From: Rubrivivax sp.
GTDB lineage: Bacteria > Pseudomonadota > Gammaproteobacteria > Burkholderiales > Burkholderiaceae
Length of the DNA stretch: 64,000 nucleotides
NCBI GenBank assembly: GCA_016790225.1
Contig: JAEUOZ010000027.1
Span: 1 to 64,000, forward strand
Direction of reading: 5' to 3'
Both the position numbers and the translations under genes were made by a program. The notes under the pieces were generated by a model, which saw nothing but the letters and a program-made list of their open reading frames with translations, did not search any database and had not been told where the DNA came from. This document shows positions 37,139-44,670 of this stretch, one piece after another (positions within the stretch are counted from its first letter, which is position 1; each line of letters opens with the position of its first letter).

Positions 37139-37827
37139 GCTCGCGCCCGACGCTGCGGGTGCTGGTCTGCGACGACCATGTGATCGTGCGCCAAGGCATC
37201 CGACAGATCCTGGGCGACGCCGGCGACATCGTGGTCTCGGGCGAGGCGGCCACCGGGCCCGAGGCGATCACGCTCGTGCGCGACGGCCTGGCACGCCAGG
37301 CCGGGCCCGATGTGGTGCTGCTGGACATCGCGCTGCCGCAGCGCGACGGGCTGGACATCCTGAAGGCGCTGAAGAGCGAGTTTCCGCGGCTGCCCGTGCT
37401 GATGCTGTCCACCTACCCTGACCGCCAGTACGCGGTGCGCTGCCTCAAGCTCGGCGCCGCGGGCTACCTGAACAAGAGCGCCGACAGCGAGCAGATGATC
37501 GAGGCCGTGCGCCGCGCCGCCCGCGGCCAGCTCTTCATCACCCCCAGCGTGGCCGAGCAACTGGCCGGCGCCGTCGGCGCGGGCAGCGGCCTGAAGAAGG
37601 GGCAGGGCGCCCTGGCCGACGAAGTGCCGCTGCACGAACGCCTGTCGCACCGCGAGTACCAGGTCTTCCGCCTGCTCGCCGAAGGCAGGAGCGTCGGCGA
37701 AATCGCCGAGCAGCTGGTGCTCAGCCCCAATACCGTCAGCACCTACCGCGCGCGCATCCTCGAGAAGACGGGCGTGCGCAACGATGTGGAGCTGGCGCTG
37801 TATGCGGTGAGGGTGGAGGGGCTTTAG
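37135..37827 (+). CDS. LuxR/NarL-family response regulator
   Basis: A 230-residue response regulator. The receiver domain has the acidic pair CDDH and phospho-acceptor Asp64 in VVLLDIALP. The C-terminal LuxR-type helix-turn-helix is LSHREYQVFRLLAEGRSVGEIAEQLVLSPNTVSTY. It starts at GTG within the kinase stop region (GTGA) and is its cognate partner. Target genes may include the adjacent peptide permeases or the cyanate operon, but no site is visible. It converges with the DUF2442 gene, overlapping it by 4 bases. Confidence 0.93.
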   Translation: MSSRPTLRVLVCDDHVIVRQGIRQILGDAGDIVVSGEAATGPEAITLVRDGLARQAGPDVVLLDIALPQRDGLDILKALKSEFPRLPVLMLSTYPDRQYAVRCLKLGAAGYLNKSADSEQMIEAVRRAARGQLFITPSVAEQLAGAVGAGSGLKKGQGALADEVPLHERLSHREYQVFRLLAEGRSVGEIAEQLVLSPNTVSTYRARILEKTGVRNDVELALYAVRVEGL

Positions 37828-38084
37828 GCCTCGAGGGGCGGCACGACCAGGCGGCCATGCGTCCGATCACCATGGCCAGCCAGCAAGCCGTCGATGGAGA
37901 TGTCCTCGTCCAGCGCTTCCCAGTGAATGCCGCGCGGACTCAGTTCGAACTGCGCGCGCTGTTCGGGGGTGGCGGAGAGCAAGCGAGGGAACCAGGCCAG
38001 CGGAACCGCCATGCGCCTGCCGTCATCCAGGTCGACCCACATGCTGTCGTCGTCGAAGCGCACAGCCTTAGCTGAAGTACTCAT
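37824..38084 (-). CDS. DUF2442 domain protein
   Basis: An 86-residue protein with the DUF2442 pattern MWVDLDDGRRMAVPLAWFPRLLSATPEQRAQFELS followed by GIHWEALDEDISIDGLL. DUF2442 proteins are nearly always encoded with DUF4160 proteins in toxin-antitoxin-like pairs. Here it is the downstream partner and overlaps the DUF4160 gene by 17 bases. It may be the antitoxin or DNA-binding partner; this is unproven. Confidence 0.88.
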   Translation of the reverse strand: MSTSAKAVRFDDDSMWVDLDDGRRMAVPLAWFPRLLSATPEQRAQFELSPRGIHWEALDEDISIDGLLAGHGDRTHGRLVVPPLEA

Positions 38085-38310
38085 GCCAAGCCCTCTCGAT
38101 CAGCTCCCGATGACCCTGTGCGATTTCCACCAACTCCCGCAGGGTGCTGGCATCGAAGCCGAAGCTGGAGGCAACCCGAACCTGGGGTTCAAGCCACAGT
38201 TTGGCCTCGCTGCTGCCCAAGCGCACATCCACATGTACCGGCTCACGAGGGCTGCCCTCATTGGAGTAAAAGAAGAAGCGGAAGCCCTTGTAGCGCAAAA
38301 CCACCGGCAT
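38068..38310 (-). CDS. DUF4160 domain protein
   Basis: An 80-residue protein beginning MPVVLRYKGFRFFFYSNEGSPREPVHVDV, the hallmark of DUF4160, with EAKLWLEP in the middle. It is the upstream member of a pair with the overlapping DUF2442 gene. The two are a common mobile two-gene unit suspected of toxin-antitoxin function, though direct activity data are scarce. Confidence 0.88.
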   Translation of the reverse strand: MPVVLRYKGFRFFFYSNEGSPREPVHVDVRLGSSEAKLWLEPQVRVASSFGFDASTLRELVEIAQGHRELIERAWHEYFS

Positions 38311-38419
38311 GCGTGGATTCTAGGCAGCAGCCCGCTGCTCGCGCGTGGCCTAGCTGTTGGCCCGCAGCACCTGCTGCAGCCCGCAGACCGGATGAGCACC
38401 GTCACAGGTCACGCGCCCT

Positions 38420-38437
38420 TGTAGGGCCACCCCTACA
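38420..38437. promoter_or_regulatory. Inverted repeat upstream of the cyanate operon
   Basis: Perfect 7-bp inverted repeat TGTAGGG-CCAC-CCCTACA, located 83 bases before the cyanate receptor gene in the 210-base divergent intergenic region. A TTGATA hexamer lies at 38455-38460. It could be a regulator site or an RNA hairpin; no T tract follows. Confidence 0.4.
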
Positions 38438-38520
38438 GCAACTCCCCGCGCCCCTTGATACCGCTGCGGGTGGGTCGTTTCCAGAATGGCTTCCATTCCG
38501 CGACGACACGAGGCACGCCC

Positions 38521-39984
38521 ATGGACCGCCGCTCTGCACCCGTTGATTCCGCACTCGATCCGTACGATGCCGACCGGCCGCTGCGGCTGGGCTGCGCCTG
38601 CGGTCGCCACGCCAGCGACGCCGAGCACGCGGCGGCTGCAAGGCCTGCGCTGCAGGCCGCAGCGCCTGCCGAGGCCCGCAGCCCGATCGACACGTTGCGT
38701 GCACGCAGCGAGGAGCCCGATTTCATCGCCCGCAGCAACGCCTTTGTCGAGGCGGCGCTGGTCAAGGCGCTGTTCCCGCAGGACGCCGTGCGGCGCAACT
38801 TCATCAAGGCGGTCGGCCGGCGCACGGCGCAGGCGGCGATCGCCAGCGTGCTGCCGGTGGCCAGCCTGCAGGCGATGGCGCAGGAGGCGGGCCGGCCCGG
38901 CACGCTGGAGAAGAAGGACCTGAAGATCGGCTTCATCCCGATCACCTGCGCCACGCCGCTCATCATGGCGCACCCGCTGGGCTTCTACTCGAAGCAGGGG
39001 CTCAATGTCGAGGTGGTCAAGACGGCGGGATGGGCGCTGATCCGCGACAAGATGCTCAACAAGGAGTACGACGCCACGCACTTCCTGAGCCCGATGCCGC
39101 TGGCCATCAGCCTGGGCCTCGGCAGCACGGCCACGCCGATGCGCGTGGCGACGATCCAGAACACCAACGGTCAGGCGATCACGCTGCACGTCAAGCACAA
39201 GGACAAGCGCGATGCCAAGCTGTGGAAGGGTTTCAAGTTTGCGGTGCCCTTCGAGTACAGCATGCACAACTTCCTGCTGCGCTACTACGTGGCTGAAGCC
39301 GGCCTGAACCCGGACACGGACATCCAGATCCGCGTCGTGCCACCGCCGGAGATGGTGGCCAACCTGCGCGCCGGCAACATCGACGGCTTTCTCGGCCCCG
39401 ATCCGTTCAACCAGCGCGCGGTCTTCGAGGAAGTGGGCTTCATCCACGTCCTGACCAAGGATCTGTGGAACGGCCACCCCTGCTGCGCCTTTGGCACCAG
39501 CGCCGAATTCATCCGCAGCAATCCCAACACCTTTGCCGCGCTCTACCGCGCCGTGCTCAACGCGGCGGCCATGGCGCGCGAGGCACGCAACCGCGAGCTG
39601 ATCGCCAAGGTCATCAGCCCGCAGGCCTACCTGAACCAGCCCGAGACGGTGGTCGCGCAGGTGCTCACCGGCAAATTCGCCGATGGTCTGGGCAAGGTGC
39701 AGAACGTCCCCGACCGCGCGGATTTCGACCCGATGCCCTGGCCCAGCATGGCGGTATGGATGTTGACTCAGTTGCAGCGTTGGGGCTACATCAAGGGCGA
39801 TGTCAACTACAAGCAGATCGCCGAGCAGGTCTTCCTGCTGACCGACGCGAAGAAGCACATGCAGTCCCTGGGCATGACGCCGCCGGCCGGCACCTACCCG
39901 AAGTTCACGATCATGGGCAAAGTCTTCGATCCGGAGAAGGCGGCCGCCTACGCCAGGAGCTTCGCCATCAGCAAGGCGGGCTGA
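38521..39984 (+). CDS. cynA: CmpA/NrtA-type ABC transporter substrate-binding protein, probably for cyanate
   Basis: A 487-residue binding protein of the nitrate/bicarbonate/cyanate class. It begins with about 90 residues that carry CACGRH (Cys25, Cys27, His30). A twin-arginine motif RRNFIKAVGRR (from residue 91) and a hydrophobic stretch follow, then the mature domain from about residue 130 (LKIGFIPITCATPLIMAHPLGFY). The Tat signal thus lies far inside the protein. The cyanate assignment comes from the co-directional permease, ATPase and cyanase genes. The ATG at 38521 is the first that includes the CxC region; an internal start nearer the Tat motif cannot be excluded. Confidence 0.85.
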   Translation: MDRRSAPVDSALDPYDADRPLRLGCACGRHASDAEHAAAARPALQAAAPAEARSPIDTLRARSEEPDFIARSNAFVEAALVKALFPQDAVRRNFIKAVGRRTAQAAIASVLPVASLQAMAQEAGRPGTLEKKDLKIGFIPITCATPLIMAHPLGFYSKQGLNVEVVKTAGWALIRDKMLNKEYDATHFLSPMPLAISLGLGSTATPMRVATIQNTNGQAITLHVKHKDKRDAKLWKGFKFAVPFEYSMHNFLLRYYVAEAGLNPDTDIQIRVVPPPEMVANLRAGNIDGFLGPDPFNQRAVFEEVGFIHVLTKDLWNGHPCCAFGTSAEFIRSNPNTFAALYRAVLNAAAMAREARNRELIAKVISPQAYLNQPETVVAQVLTGKFADGLGKVQNVPDRADFDPMPWPSMAVWMLTQLQRWGYIKGDVNYKQIAEQVFLLTDAKKHMQSLGMTPPAGTYPKFTIMGKVFDPEKAAAYARSFAISKAG

Positions 39985-40033
39985 ACGCAGGTCTGAGCGG
40001 CCCCCGCCCCGTACTCTCCTCCAGCCCCTTGCC

Positions 40034-40936
40034 ATGAACGCCTTTGTGCGCAGCGAGCGCTTTCGCGCCGGCCTGCTCTCGACACTGCTGCTGCTCTTGC
40101 TGCTGGCTGTGTGGCACCTGGCCACCACCGGGGGTGCGCCGCCGGCCGCCGCGCCGGCGCAGGCGCTGACGCCCGAGCAGATCGAGTACCTCAAGCTGAT
40201 GGGCAAGGATCCGGGCGCGGCCGCCGGGGGCGGCACTGCGACGGTCACCGCCAAGAGCGGCTTTCCGACCCTGGCCCAGATGGGCGAGGTGATCGTCAAG
40301 CACGCGTCCAGCCCCTTCTACGACAACGGACCCAACGACAAGGGCCTCGGCCTGCAGCTGGCGCACTCGCTGGGCCGTGTCGGCCTGGGCTACCTGCTGG
40401 CCGCGGCGGTGGCCATCCCGCTGGGCTTTCTCATCGGCATGAGCCCGCTGGTGTACCGCGCGCTCGATCCTTTCATCCAGGTGCTCAAGCCCATCTCGCC
40501 GCTGGCCTGGATGCCGCTGGCGCTGTACACGATCAAGGATTCGAGCATCTCGGGCGTCTTCGTCATCTTCATCTGCAGCATCTGGCCGATGCTGATCAAC
40601 ACCGCCTTCGGTGTGGCGAGCGTGCGGCGCGAGTGGCTGAACGTGGCGCGCACGCTGGAAGTGACGCCGCTGCGGCGCGCCTTCCAGGTCATCCTGCCGG
40701 CGGCTGCGCCCACCATCCTGACCGGCATGCGCATCAGCATGGGCATCGCCTGGCTCGTGATCGTGGCCGCCGAGATGCTGGTGGGCGGCACCGGCATCGG
40801 CTACTTCGTGTGGAACGAGTGGAACAACCTGAGCCTGCCGAACGTGATCGTCGCCATCCTGGTCATCGGCATCGTCGGCATGCTGCTCGACATGATGTTT
40901 GCCCGCCTGCAGAAGGCCGTGACCTATGTCGACTGA
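40034..40936 (+). CDS. cynB: ABC transporter permease of the NrtB/CynB type
   Basis: A 300-residue permease. One N-terminal helix (residues 11-32) is followed by a periplasmic Ala/Pro/Gly-rich insert of about 70 residues and then five to six helices. The EAA loop is LNVARTLEVTPLRRAFQVILPAAAPTILTGMRISMG. It matches nitrate/cyanate-class permeases, with GIAWLVIVAAEMLVGGTGIGYF. It lies 49 bases after the receptor gene and overlaps the ATPase gene by 11 bases. Confidence 0.87.
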   Translation: MNAFVRSERFRAGLLSTLLLLLLLAVWHLATTGGAPPAAAPAQALTPEQIEYLKLMGKDPGAAAGGGTATVTAKSGFPTLAQMGEVIVKHASSPFYDNGPNDKGLGLQLAHSLGRVGLGYLLAAAVAIPLGFLIGMSPLVYRALDPFIQVLKPISPLAWMPLALYTIKDSSISGVFVIFICSIWPMLINTAFGVASVRREWLNVARTLEVTPLRRAFQVILPAAAPTILTGMRISMGIAWLVIVAAEMLVGGTGIGYFVWNEWNNLSLPNVIVAILVIGIVGMLLDMMFARLQKAVTYVD

Positions 40937-41867
40937 ACGCCAGTTCCTGCAGGTCGAGGCCCTGGCCAAGAGCTTTCCCGGCGCGGCCGAGGCCGTGTTC
41001 GAGGGCGTCAACTTCCGCATCTCGCAAGGCGAGTTCGTCTGCATCATCGGCCACAGCGGCTGCGGCAAGACCACCATCCTGAATGTGCTCGCCGGGCTTG
41101 AGAGCGCGAGCGCCGGCCATGTCTTCATGGACGGGCGCGAAGTGGCCGGGCCGGGGCTGGAGCGCGGCGTGGTCTTCCAGGGCCATGCGCTGATGCCCTG
41201 GCTCAGCGTGGGCGGCAACATCGCCTTCGCGGTGAAGAGCCGCTGGCCGCGCTGGAGCCGCGCGCAGGTGGACGAGCAGGTGCACAAGTACGTGGCGCTG
41301 GTCGGCCTGAGCGGCGCCATCGACAAGAAGCCGAGCCAGCTCTCCGGCGGCATGAAGCAGCGCGTGGGCATCGCGCGGGCCTTCGCGATCCAGCCGCGCA
41401 TGCTGCTGCTGGACGAGCCCTTCGGCGCGCTGGACGCGCTGACCCGCGGCACCATCCAGGACGAGCTGCTGCGCATCTGCGCTGAGACGCACCAGACGGT
41501 CTTCATGATCACGCACGATGTGGACGAAGCGATCCTGCTGTCCGACCGCATCCTGCTGATGAGCAACGGGCCCGGCGCGCGCATCGCCGAGATCGTGAAG
41601 AACACGATGCCGCGCGATCCGGACCACGGGCGTACGCGCGCCACGCTGCATCACGATCCGCAGTACTACCGCATCCGCAACCACCTGGTCGACTTTCTGG
41701 TCGCGCGCAGCGCCGAACTCTCGCACGGCCGCGCGCCGGCGGTGCCGGCCGAGGTGAGCCCCGGGCTCGATACCGGTTCGCACGATCCATCACCCGATCC
41801 CGAGCCTGCGCCGGCCACGCCCGCGGCGCCCCCGTCCCCCGTCGTTCCTTTCAGGAGAACCGCATGA
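40926..41867 (+). CDS. cynD: ABC transporter ATP-binding protein of the NrtD/CynD type
   Basis: A 313-residue ATPase with Walker A GHSGCGKTT, signature LSGGMKQRV, Walker B MLLLDEPFGALD and the switch His in MITHDVDEA. The last 60 residues are Pro/Ala/Ser-rich and probably disordered. The subfamily energises nitrate, sulfonate, taurine or cyanate uptake; cyanate is inferred from the cyanase gene that overlaps its stop by 4 bases. Confidence 0.87.
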   Translation: MSTERQFLQVEALAKSFPGAAEAVFEGVNFRISQGEFVCIIGHSGCGKTTILNVLAGLESASAGHVFMDGREVAGPGLERGVVFQGHALMPWLSVGGNIAFAVKSRWPRWSRAQVDEQVHKYVALVGLSGAIDKKPSQLSGGMKQRVGIARAFAIQPRMLLLDEPFGALDALTRGTIQDELLRICAETHQTVFMITHDVDEAILLSDRILLMSNGPGARIAEIVKNTMPRDPDHGRTRATLHHDPQYYRIRNHLVDFLVARSAELSHGRAPAVPAEVSPGLDTGSHDPSPDPEPAPATPAAPPSPVVPFRRTA

Positions 41868-42307
41868 GCCGTCTTGACGTCACGGAGAAGATCATCGCCA
41901 CCAAGGTGGCCAAGGGCCTCAAATGGTCCGACGTCGCCCAGGCCGTCGGCCTGAGCAAGGAGTGGGTCACCGCCGGCTGCCTGGGCCAGATGACCTTCGA
42001 CGATGCGCAGGCCGCGACCATCGCCAGGCTCTTCGATCTCAGCGAGGCAGAGACGCAGTGGCTGAAGGTGGTGCCTTACAAAGGCAGCCTGCCCACTTCG
42101 GTGCCGACCGACCCGTTGATCTACCGCATCTACGAGCTGGTGAACGTCTACGGCACCACCTTCAAGGAGCTGATCCACGAAGAATTTGGCGACGGGATCA
42201 TGTCCGCGATCGACTTCCGCATGGATCTGCAGCGAGAGGCCGATCCGAAGGGCGATCGCGTCTCGATCACGATGAGCGGCAAGTTCCTGCCTTACAAGAC
42301 CTATTAG
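41864..42307 (+). CDS. cynS: Cyanate hydratase (cyanase)
   Basis: A 147-residue enzyme that converts cyanate and bicarbonate to carbamate and CO2, releasing ammonia, for detoxification and nitrogen supply. The N-terminal HTH-like domain precedes the C-terminal active-site domain. Arg88, Glu91 and Ser114 in YRIYE and GIMSAIDF match the catalytic Arg/Glu/Ser of E. coli cyanase. Length (E. coli 156) and the FGDGIMSAI core are standard. It overlaps the ATPase stop by 4 bases (ATGA) with AGGAG upstream. Confidence 0.96.
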   Translation: MSRLDVTEKIIATKVAKGLKWSDVAQAVGLSKEWVTAGCLGQMTFDDAQAATIARLFDLSEAETQWLKVVPYKGSLPTSVPTDPLIYRIYELVNVYGTTFKELIHEEFGDGIMSAIDFRMDLQREADPKGDRVSITMSGKFLPYKTY

Positions 42308-42335
42308 AGCGGACGCGCGTTGCGCGCCGCTCTAA
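42304..42335 (+). terminator. Stem-loop after cynS
   Basis: Inverted repeat TTAGAGCGG / CCGCTCTAA with an inner CGCGCG-TT-GCGCG stem, beginning at the cynS stop codon. A T run is missing, so termination may be partial, leaving the DUF1348 gene weakly co-expressed. Two smaller hairpins (GGCC-TTT-GGCC and GCGCGC-TT-GCGCGC) follow before the next ATG. Confidence 0.6.
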
Positions 42336-42422
42336 TTCGTCTCGTTGGAACGGACTCGGCCTTTGGCCGGGCCGTTCAACTCGACGGGAGGGGCGCGCTT
42401 GCGCGCACTGGGGAAGATTCTC

Positions 42423-42893
42423 ATGACACCGACCAGGCCGCCGTTGCCGCCGTTTGATGCGCAGAGCGCTGCGCTCAAGGTGCGCCTGGCCGAGGATGCG
42501 TGGAACACGCGTGATCCCGATCGGGTGGTCGGTGTCTACACCGTGGATACCGAGTGGCGCAACCGCGCCGAGTTTCCGCGCGGGCGCGACGAGGTGCGCG
42601 CCTTCCTGCAGCGCAAGTGGGCGCGCGAGCTGGACTACCGGCTGATCAAGGAGCTCTGGGCCTGCGGCGGCCAGCGCATCGCCGTGCGCTTTGCCTACGA
42701 GTGGCACGATGACTCGGGCCACTGGTTTCGCAGCTACGGCAACGAAAACTGGGAGTTCACGCCCGAAGGCCTGATGCGGCGTCGCTTTGCGAGCATCAAC
42801 GATCTGCCGATCGCCGACAAGGATCGCCTCTTCTTCTGGCCCCTCGGGCGGCGGCCGGACGAGCATCCGGGGCTCGGCGAGCTGGGGCTCTGA
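42423..42893 (+). CDS. DUF1348 / nuclear transport factor 2-like protein
   Basis: A 156-residue NTF2-fold protein with the DUF1348 core [33 protein letters not shown] and [23 protein letters not shown]. Function is unknown for the family. It lies 115 bases after cynS, separated by three hairpins, and may be linked to the cyanate operon. The ATG at 42423 follows GAAGATTCTC with a weak ribosome site. Confidence 0.87.
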   Translation: MTPTRPPLPPFDAQSAALKVRLAEDAWNTRDPDRVVGVYTVDTEWRNRAEFPRGRDEVRAFLQRKWARELDYRLIKELWACGGQRIAVRFAYEWHDDSGHWFRSYGNENWEFTPEGLMRRRFASINDLPIADKDRLFFWPLGRRPDEHPGLGELGL

Positions 42894-43011
42894 CCAGGCC
42901 GGGCGACGGGGTCGCCTGCGGGCCAGGCGCTGGCGCTGCAGAATCAGCGCCAGCGCGCGGGACTGCGCGCGAAAGAGCGCCCCGTCACGCCCCGAGCCCC
43001 GAAGGACCACC

Positions 43012-43665
43012 ATGAGCCTGCGCATCGACTTTGTCTCCGACATCGCCTGCCCCTGGTGCGCCGTGGGGCTGAATGCGCTGGAACGGGCGCTGGAGCGGCT
43101 GGGGGACGAGGTGCCGGTGGAGCTTCACTTCCAGCCCTTCGAGCTGAATCCGCAGATGGGCGCCGAAGGCGCCGACACGGTGGACTATCTGTCGCGCAAG
43201 TACGGCCTCAGCGCGGCGCGGATCGCGCAGAACCAGCAGGCGATTCGCGAGCGCGGCGCCGCCGTGGGCTTTGCCTTCGGTGCGCGGCCGCGGGTCTGGA
43301 ATACTTTTGATGCGCACCGCCTGCTGGCCTGGGCCGGCACGCAGGGTGCCGCGCAGCAGCGGGCGCTGAAGCATGCGCTGCTGACGGCCTACCACGGCGA
43401 GGGGCGCAACCCCGGCGCGCGCGAGGTGCTGCTGCAGGCGGCGGCCATGGCCGGCCTGGACAGCGCCGCAGCCGCCAGCGTGCTGGACGGGCCGGACTTT
43501 GCCGATGAGGTGCACGAGGCCGAAGCCTTCTGGCAGGGCGCCGGCATCCACTCCGTGCCCGCGGTCGTCGTCAACCGCCGCCACCTGATCCAGGGCGGGC
43601 AGCCGCCGGAGGTCTTCGAGCAGGCGCTGCGCCAGATCGCCGCCGCCCCGACAGGCACCGAATAG
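43012..43665 (+). CDS. DsbA family oxidoreductase (FrnE-like)
   Basis: A 217-residue thioredoxin-fold protein with the active site CPWC in SDIACPWCAVGL, a cis-Pro in IHSVPAVVVNRRHLIQGGQP, and an inserted helical domain. It lacks a signal peptide, so it is the cytoplasmic FrnE/polyketide-type DsbA relative, which handles disulfides or 2-hydroxychromene-2-carboxylate-like isomerisation. Monocistronic as far as can be seen. Confidence 0.9.
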   Translation: MSLRIDFVSDIACPWCAVGLNALERALERLGDEVPVELHFQPFELNPQMGAEGADTVDYLSRKYGLSAARIAQNQQAIRERGAAVGFAFGARPRVWNTFDAHRLLAWAGTQGAAQQRALKHALLTAYHGEGRNPGAREVLLQAAAMAGLDSAAAASVLDGPDFADEVHEAEAFWQGAGIHSVPAVVVNRRHLIQGGQPPEVFEQALRQIAAAPTGTE

Positions 43666-43751
43666 GCGGGCCCTGGCCCCGCTCTTCGCGCGAGTCCGTC
43701 GCGCCGCGCCGTCTGACACTCAGCCAAGGAGAACTTCAGGCAGCAGACGAG

Positions 43752-44645
43752 ATGGACACCCCAGTGGCGAGCGCGGCAAAGGCGCCGGGATTGAGTGCAG
43801 CCACCAGCGCGGCCGTGCGCGCGCTGGGTGCTTCGGCCGGCGGCGCGAGCGCCTCCCGGCTGCTGGCGCTGCTCTACGACCCGGATGTGGACATCGATCG
43901 GCTGCTGCAGTGCCTGCACGGCGAGCCGGTGCTCGCGGCCCGGGTGCTGAAGGTGGCCAACTCGCCCTACTACGGGCAGTCCGGCCGCGTGGGCAGTGTG
44001 CAGCGTGCGCTGCAGCTGCTGGGCCTGACGGCGATTCGCGGCATTGCCGCGGCCGGTGCCCTGGACCGGCTGCTGCCGTCGAAGACCGGCAACCCCTTTG
44101 ATCCGGTGCGCTTTCGGCGTCACAGTGGCGCGGTGGCCTGCGCTGCGCAGGCCTTGTCGCGCCAGGCCGGCTGCGGTGTGGACAGCGAGGCCTTCCTGGC
44201 GGGCCTGCTGCACGATATCGGCATCCTGCTGCTGGTGAAGGCAGACCCGGCGGCCGTGGCCAGCTACCGTCCCGACGCCTCGTGTTTGCCTGCCGAAGAG
44301 GCCGCACTCGAAGTGCGCCACTTCGGCCTGAGCCACGAAGAGGCCGGCGCGCTGCTGATCGATGCCTGGGCGCTGCCGGCATGGCTGAAGCAGGCCGTCG
44401 CCACCCATCATCTGGCCCTGGAAGAGCCGGCCGCCGCCGCGCCGCTCACCGGGCTGGCGGCGATTCCCGCGCTGGTGGCCGTGGCTGACCGGCTGGCCGA
44501 CCTGGCCGGCTATGGCCAGTGGCCGCGTTGTGCGGGGCTGGTGGAGCCCGCCATGCTGGCGCGACTGGGGATGGAGCCCCAGCAGCTGCAGGCAGTGATC
44601 GACGGGCTGGAGCCTGCTGTCGCCGCGCTGGGCATGGACGCCTGA
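43752..44645 (+). CDS. HDOD domain signalling protein
   Basis: A 297-residue protein dominated by one HDOD domain (about residues 35-235): RLLQCLHGEPVLAARVLKVANSPYYG, LGLTAIRGIAA and LLHDIGILLLV. The HD pair is present in LLHDIG, but HDOD proteins usually lack nucleotide hydrolase activity and act as signalling scaffolds. It lies 25 bases before a large cyclic-di-GMP protein on the same strand, suggesting a joint signalling unit. Confidence 0.9.
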   Translation: MDTPVASAAKAPGLSAATSAAVRALGASAGGASASRLLALLYDPDVDIDRLLQCLHGEPVLAARVLKVANSPYYGQSGRVGSVQRALQLLGLTAIRGIAAAGALDRLLPSKTGNPFDPVRFRRHSGAVACAAQALSRQAGCGVDSEAFLAGLLHDIGILLLVKADPAAVASYRPDASCLPAEEAALEVRHFGLSHEEAGALLIDAWALPAWLKQAVATHHLALEEPAAAAPLTGLAAIPALVAVADRLADLAGYGQWPRCAGLVEPAMLARLGMEPQQLQAVIDGLEPAVAALGMDA

Positions 44646-44670
44646 GCAAAGGCTGCCCCTCGCCCGGCCC

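Noticed and set aside
38350..40299. A 649-codon minus-strand open frame opposite the cyanate receptor
   Set aside because: The receptor and cyanate context are clear on the plus strand; the antisense frame has no motif and spans the intergenic region.
42304..42335. Stem-loop after cynS considered as a full intrinsic terminator
   Set aside because: No T run follows, so full termination is not supported; it is listed as a stem-loop with moderate confidence.
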